DNA from: Candidatus Brevefilum sp.
GTDB lineage: Bacteria > Chloroflexota > Anaerolineae > Anaerolineales > Anaerolineaceae
Assembly: GCA_007119455.1 (NCBI GenBank)
Contig: SKPR01000013.1
Location: forward strand, 1 to 9,575
DNA: 9,575 bases
Direction: 5' to 3'
Shown here: positions 6,014 through 9,575 of the stretch, one piece after another
Numbering within the stretch: position 1 is the stretch's first letter
Layout: the number at the start of each line of letters is the position of its first letter
Notes under the pieces: model-generated
What the model was told of the DNA's origin: nothing
Database searches by the model: none
The model's input: the letters and a program-made list of their open reading frames with translations, nothing else
Translations under genes and position numbers: made by a program

Positions 6014-6784
6014 TCAATCTGAGGGATGATGATTAAGAGGCCGAATCTGAACCCCGGCAGCTTGTAAAGCCTGACGGATTTTATGGGCGTTGCTGACCGC
6101 ATGTGGGTGATCGCCATGAATACACAAGGTGTCGATCGTAACCCGATCGTTATGAATGATGACCCCATCCCTAACCAATTGAACAGCATGCCTGGCTACT
6201 TCCTCTGGATCAGTAATCAGGGCGTCCGGCTGGCTGCGGGGGGCTAACTGGCCATCCGACAGGTATGAACGATCCGGGAATCCCTCATTGGCCACGTGCA
6301 ACCCGACTGCCTGCCCAGCCCGCACAAGTTCTGAACCTGCCAGCCCGACCAAAATCAGATCCCTATCATAGGCTGCCACCGCCCGGGAGATTGCCACAGC
6401 CATGGCCTGATCCTGTGAAGCCAGATTGTAGAGCGCCCCATGGGGTTTGATATGGGACATCCTCACGCCAGCGATCCTGGCAAAAGCTTCCAGAGCGCCA
6501 AGCTGGTAACAGATCAGGTGAGAGACTTCCTCAGCTGAGATGCCCATGGGTCTTCGTCCAAACCCCTGAAGGTCAGGGTAACCGGGATGTGCCCCAAGGG
6601 CAACCCCCCGGTCTCTGGCCATGATAACTGTACGGGCCATCACGCCCGGGTCACCAGCATGAAATCCACAGGCGATATTGGCGGAGGTAACCATGTCCAT
6701 CATGGCTGCGTCATCACCCAGTTTATAGCGGCCGAAGCTTTCTCCCAGATCACAATTTAAATCAACAATTAAAGATGAAGCCAT
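6014..6784 (-). CDS. pxpA: 5-oxoprolinase subunit PxpA (LamB/YcsF family)
   Basis: Subunit of the prokaryotic ATP-dependent 5-oxoprolinase PxpABC, which opens 5-oxo-L-proline (pyroglutamate) to glutamate in the cytoplasm. At 256 aa it has normal length. Family signatures are intact: VDLNCDLGESFG (7-18), ACGFHAGDP (38-46), GAHPGYPD (64-71), HIKPHGALYN (111-120), EGFPDRSY (167-174) and CIHGDHP (221-227). The conserved Asp, His and Glu in these motifs line the active site of this TIM-barrel-like family. Its start has a strong GAGGAGG Shine-Dalgarno four bases upstream, located inside the end of pxpC, and the two genes overlap by 16 bases. Its place next to pxpB and pxpC makes the assignment secure. 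Confidence 0.96.
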   Translation of the reverse strand: MASSLIVDLNCDLGESFGRYKLGDDAAMMDMVTSANIACGFHAGDPGVMARTVIMARDRGVALGAHPGYPDLQGFGRRPMGISAEEVSHLICYQLGALEAFARIAGVRMSHIKPHGALYNLASQDQAMAVAISRAVAAYDRDLILVGLAGSELVRAGQAVGLHVANEGFPDRSYLSDGQLAPRSQPDALITDPEEVARHAVQLVRDGVIIHNDRVTIDTLCIHGDHPHAVSNAHKIRQALQAAGVQIRPLNHHPSD

Positions 6785-7722
6785 AAATCCTCCTCATTAT
6801 CTGAATGGTTTTGAAAGCCAGCCACGGCAGCGGCATAAGACTCTTGAGCTTCGGCAATAGACACTGGTCTGAAGTTGATGTTTGAAAGCCCTGGTTCAGC
6901 CTGAACCAGCAAAGGCCGATCAGCTCTGCTCACCACAGCGATGGACGTATATCCACCTGTGGTTGGATGGTCGGGCATCATCACAATCGGCTGGCCATCG
7001 CCGGGAATCTGGATCTGTCCTATCATCATGCCCTGGGAAACGAGGTCAGGGCCAGTTCGATGGTTGAGCCGCGCACCCGTCAACCGGTATCCCATCCGAT
7101 CCGACCTGGTCGAGACACGATAAGATTCTGCCCAAAACAAGTCAAAAATCTCTGCCGAGAACCTCTCCTGGTGCGGGCCAGGTATTACACCGATCAATGG
7201 ATCTCGCTGATAATGAGGCCTCGCATGGGTCGGCATTGAACGACCGGCGGAGTGTGTATGCTGTGTGGTGTACTTCAAGGGCAGGTGATCCCCGATTGCC
7301 AGGTTTGCACCCAGACCTGCCCTGCTGTATGTGCTGCGTGAGCCCAACCAGGTTTCTGACTGAATGCCCCCTGCAACCGCCAGATAAGCCCAGTTCCCGC
7401 CTGCAACCTTTTGCAGGCGAACCTGATCACCTTTTCTGACAGAAAACGACATCCACATCGGCAGAGTCCGTCCATTAACCGAGAGATGATATCCGGCACC
7501 GCAGACTGCCATTAACGTCTCACAATCCACAATGAGGGAAGCCGTCGAGAATCCACATTCAAGTCCGGCCTGCATGGGTTGATTCCCGACCAGCCAGCTG
7601 GCGGCTGAGAAGGCCCACCAATCCATCGGGCCTGATTCAGGCAGACCAAACCGCTGGTATCCGTAGCGTCCCCTATCCTGCACCGACATCCATAAAGCCG
7701 CTTCTTCAACGATTAATTTCAT
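6769..7722 (-). CDS. pxpC: 5-oxoprolinase subunit PxpC (KipA / carboxyltransferase-like)
   Basis: Second partner of the PxpBC complex, 317 aa, of the allophanate hydrolase subunit 2 / KipA (biotin-dependent carboxyltransferase-like) family. With PxpB it is thought to phosphorylate 5-oxoproline before ring opening. Visible signatures: SVQDRGRYGYQRFGLPESG (13-31) followed by PMD, AYLAVAGGI (112-120), GSRSTYSRAGLG (127-138), RSDRMGYRL (206-214), GQIQIPGDGQPI (235-246) and DHPTTGGY (251-258). Its ATG overlaps the pxpB stop as ATGA, indicating translational coupling. In Bacillus subtilis the homologue KipA counteracts KipI, the inhibitor of the sporulation kinase KinA; with pxpA adjacent, the metabolic role is favoured here. 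Confidence 0.95.
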   Translation of the reverse strand: MKLIVEEAALWMSVQDRGRYGYQRFGLPESGPMDWWAFSAASWLVGNQPMQAGLECGFSTASLIVDCETLMAVCGAGYHLSVNGRTLPMWMSFSVRKGDQVRLQKVAGGNWAYLAVAGGIQSETWLGSRSTYSRAGLGANLAIGDHLPLKYTTQHTHSAGRSMPTHARPHYQRDPLIGVIPGPHQERFSAEIFDLFWAESYRVSTRSDRMGYRLTGARLNHRTGPDLVSQGMMIGQIQIPGDGQPIVMMPDHPTTGGYTSIAVVSRADRPLLVQAEPGLSNINFRPVSIAEAQESYAAAVAGFQNHSDNEEDLWLHL

Positions 7723-8402
7723 ATGGGGCTGCCACCATCAGATTCAACAAACCTCACGATATCACCCGGAGCCAGTAAAAAAGGCGTATCGCTGAGAGGG
7801 TCAAATAATTTGACTGTTGTCCGGCCAATGATTTGCCAGCCGCCGGGTGAATCAAGTGGATAAATCCCGGTTTGTTGCCCAGCGATGCCGATCGAACCCG
7901 CCGGGATGTTTGTCCGTGGTGACTTGAGCCGGGGTGTTTCAAGTTCAGAGTCCAACCCCAACAAGTAAGCAAAACCGGGCATGAACCCCATCATACCCAC
8001 ACGATAGAATCCGGAAACATGCCGCTCAACCACTTCTGACTCGGAAAAACCGGTATGCGCAGCAACAGACGCCAGATCGGGCCCATAATCACCGCCATAT
8101 TGTACAGGGATTTCAATTTGCCGGATATTGTGATCTGACTTGATTTGGATTTCAGATAAGTGTTCGTTAATATGTGTAATTAATTCAGATTGATGCAGAA
8201 CAAGGGGATCGTAGATCAAAAGGAGACTGGCATAAGCAGGCACCCGTTCCATAATGCCATCCAGTGAATGTGCTTCCAAACTTACATCGAGGGCCCTGAC
8301 CTGGTCATTGATCAATGAAGAGACAGTATCGCCCCAATCAATAAGCAACCCAAATTCCCCAACAGGTAACAACCGGGGTGAAGGTTCAGACTTAATTCTC
8401 AT
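7719..8402 (-). CDS. pxpB: 5-oxoprolinase subunit PxpB (KipI / allophanate hydrolase subunit 1-like)
   Basis: First subunit of the PxpBC pair, 227 aa, of the KipI/AHS1 family. Signatures: LLPVGEFGLLIDWG near the start (11-24), IPVQYGGDYGPDL (98-110), GFMPGFAYLLG (139-149), PRLKSPRTNIPAGSIGIAG (157-175), GIYPLDSPGGWQIIG (179-193) and PGDIVRF (212-218). The cyclophilin-like C-terminal part is complete. The ATG lies inside the last codons of the yihY-like gene (11-base overlap) and lacks a clear Shine-Dalgarno, so translation probably depends on coupling to that gene. No other Met is available until residue 51, which would remove the conserved N-terminus. Confidence 0.95.
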   Translation of the reverse strand: MRIKSEPSPRLLPVGEFGLLIDWGDTVSSLINDQVRALDVSLEAHSLDGIMERVPAYASLLLIYDPLVLHQSELITHINEHLSEIQIKSDHNIRQIEIPVQYGGDYGPDLASVAAHTGFSESEVVERHVSGFYRVGMMGFMPGFAYLLGLDSELETPRLKSPRTNIPAGSIGIAGQQTGIYPLDSPGGWQIIGRTTVKLFDPLSDTPFLLAPGDIVRFVESDGGSPI

Positions 8403-9303
8403 CCAGCTTTTTACTCATTTTATAATGGATTGAAGCAGATAGATGGGCCCCAATCAGGGCTATGATGGCTGTCAGGTAAACCCAAAACAGCAGTGCAATG
8501 ATTGTACCCACCGAACCGTATACCAGCCGGTATTCAGTCAACCCGCTGCTGATGTACCAGCCAAAGCCTCTGTTCAAGACCTCCCAGGCCAGCCCTGCGA
8601 CCAGGGCGCCAATAAATGAAGCCCTGGCTCTGACCTTACCGGTGGGCACCCATTGATATAAAGCCCAAAACATGAGGGTATTGAAGACAGCTGGCACGAA
8701 AAATATCAATATTCGCCATAAAAATGTTTCACGCAAAGCCATGCCATTTACCGGGATATCCAGGTCAAGAATTATCTCGGCAAATACAGAAGTGCCAAGA
8801 GAAAGAAACAATAACAATCCCAAACCCACCATCATCAGAAATCCCATCAGGTATCTTTGGAACATCCCTGGTTGTGGTTTTTTAGGGAAAGCCCGGTTGA
8901 TATTGACCGCTAAAAGGTTAAATACACTGAGTGAGGACCAGGTCAACGAAACCAATGCAAAAATGGTAACCGTCCCTCTTAACTCAAGTACCTCATTAAG
9001 GTTCTGGATCACAATCTCCTCGACCCCGGGTACCACACCCCTCAGCAGGTTTAGAAGCTGTGCCCGCACCACATGAATATCGACAAAAAAACTACCAACG
9101 ACGATGAATACCAACAACATCGGGAAGATTGAGAAGAACGCATAATAGGCCAGGCTGGCCGCGGTTTCTGACCCTCGGGTCTCACCAAACCTTTCAAACG
9201 TTTCCCGGATGATACCAAGTATTCCACCACTCATTTTATCCAGGTGAGAATACAATCTCTTCAATTCATCGACAAGATTTTCGGCTTTTTTCTTAAAATC
9301 CAT
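8392..9303 (-). CDS. YihY/BrkB-family integral membrane protein
   Basis: A 303-aa inner-membrane protein of the YihY (virulence factor BrkB) family, once wrongly labelled RNase BN. After a basic amphipathic N-terminus (1-45) come about six hydrophobic helices: 50-73, 110-133, 150-178, 194-216, 227-250 and 265-290. Family motifs are present: AASLAYYAFFSIFPMLL in the first helix, TWSSLSVFNLL, FWALYQWVP, and VYGSVGTIIALLFWVYLTA with the GAHLSA ending in the last helix. Its substrate or role is not established for the family; a transport or envelope function is commonly assumed. It is the first gene of an operon with pxpBCA and overlaps pxpB by 11 bases. The Shine-Dalgarno is weak. Coupling of this gene to 5-oxoprolinase is unusual and may be fortuitous or may hint at uptake or export. 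Confidence 0.9.
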   Translation of the reverse strand: MDFKKKAENLVDELKRLYSHLDKMSGGILGIIRETFERFGETRGSETAASLAYYAFFSIFPMLLVFIVVGSFFVDIHVVRAQLLNLLRGVVPGVEEIVIQNLNEVLELRGTVTIFALVSLTWSSLSVFNLLAVNINRAFPKKPQPGMFQRYLMGFLMMVGLGLLLFLSLGTSVFAEIILDLDIPVNGMALRETFLWRILIFFVPAVFNTLMFWALYQWVPTGKVRARASFIGALVAGLAWEVLNRGFGWYISSGLTEYRLVYGSVGTIIALLFWVYLTAIIALIGAHLSASIHYKMSKKLDEN

Positions 9304-9346
9304 AATTTTTGATCGCCCAATTAGACAGTAGAAATCCGACTATTTA

Positions 9347-9352
9347 ATTATA
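9347..9352 (-). promoter_or_regulatory. Candidate -10 element of the yihY-pxpBCA operon
   Basis: A perfect TATAAT on the minus strand 43 bases before the yihY-like ATG. The best -35 candidate at 16-18 bases is a poor TTTAAG-like hexamer, so confidence is moderate at most. Confidence 0.4.
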
Positions 9353-9464
9353 CTGGTTTTGATCATCGCCTTAAAATCAGAGATTTTTCAAGACCAGAAA
9401 CACATCATAAAATCATGACTCACCAGATTAAAACCAATCCACTCAAAAAAGAAAACTCATATTC

Positions 9465-9492
9465 TGGATAAACAATTCATACAGGGTATAAT
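9465..9492 (+). promoter_or_regulatory. Candidate promoter of the right-edge gene
   Basis: TATAAT at 9487-9492 lies 36 bases before the ATG of the right-edge gene. TGGATA at 9465-9470, with a 16-base spacer, matches four of six -35 positions. Confidence 0.45.
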
Positions 9493-9528
9493 TTCTCTGG
9501 CATCTGACACACCAATCTAAGGAGAACT

Positions 9529-9575
9529 ATGAACATTGAAACCATCCAGTCATACTATCAAGCCCGGGGGCTCCA
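9529..9575 (+). CDS. N-terminal fragment of an unidentified protein
   Basis: ATG at 9529 preceded by AAGGAGA five bases upstream and a -10 candidate, opening a frame that runs off the right edge. Only 15 residues are visible, MNIETIQSYYQARGL, an amphipathic helical start. That is too little to identify a family. It is transcribed away from the yihY-pxpBCA operon. Confidence 0.65.
   Translation, partial: MNIETIQSYYQARGL

Larger units (their letters stand above)
9304..9528. other. 225-base divergent intergenic region
   Basis: AT-rich spacer between the yihY-like operon and the next plus-strand gene. It carries outward-facing -10 candidates for both sides and no visible gene. A short AT-rich inverted repeat (AAAATC / GATTTT, 9373-9387) is too weak to call a terminator. 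Confidence 0.5.

Noticed and set aside
5689..6189. A 166-codon minus-strand frame spanning the end of pxpA, the promoter region and the start of the dehydrogenase gene
   Set aside because: It is out of frame with two well-identified genes and crosses a good promoter; its product has no coherent domain.
9307..9364. Repeated TTTTGATC (9307-9314 and 9357-9364) as a possible operator
   Set aside because: Only eight bases in an AT-rich spacer, irregularly placed relative to the -10 candidate; easily explained by chance.
1..9575. Defence system, prophage, insertion sequence or CRISPR array
   Set aside because: No transposase, integrase, nuclease, phage gene, terminal inverted repeats or regularly spaced repeats were seen; the genes are ordinary metabolic, sensory and membrane functions.

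Overview
The window is a bacterial chromosomal segment of moderate GC with compact operons, Shine-Dalgarno starts and intrinsic terminators. The mix of genes would suit a Chloroflexota (Anaerolineae-like) or Gram-positive anaerobe, but this placement is an inference from gene content; there is no rRNA or marker gene to fix the taxon. No mobile element, CRISPR array, tRNA or rRNA was seen.

Layout. At the left edge is the last 47 codons of an unidentified plus-strand gene, closed by a terminator hairpin. Next comes a minus-strand four-gene unit (3130 down to 200): a secreted or membrane-anchored small helical protein, a two-pass membrane protein with a C-terminal zinc ribbon, an OmpR/PhoB-type response regulator and its sensor histidine kinase. 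The three membrane or secreted products all carry Met/His/Trp-rich extracytoplasmic stretches. This suggests, without proof, a metal- or envelope-stress-sensing module.

A 360-base intergenic region follows. It holds the divergent start regions and a strong orphan terminator hairpin. It leads into a plus-strand M28 metallopeptidase with embedded membrane helices. A bidirectional terminator separates that gene from a convergent minus-strand YqhD-type NADPH-dependent alcohol/aldehyde dehydrogenase, which has its own good promoter.

Upstream of the dehydrogenase, a minus-strand operon with every junction overlapping runs yihY-like membrane protein, pxpB, pxpC, pxpA. PxpABC is the prokaryotic ATP-dependent 5-oxoprolinase, which opens 5-oxoproline (pyroglutamate) to glutamate. 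The right edge holds the first 15 codons of a plus-strand gene divergent from this operon.

I found no clearly undescribed system. The items most worth a second look are the Met/His-rich two-component operon, the orphan terminator near 3300, and the peptidase whose active-site motifs are split by a predicted membrane hairpin.
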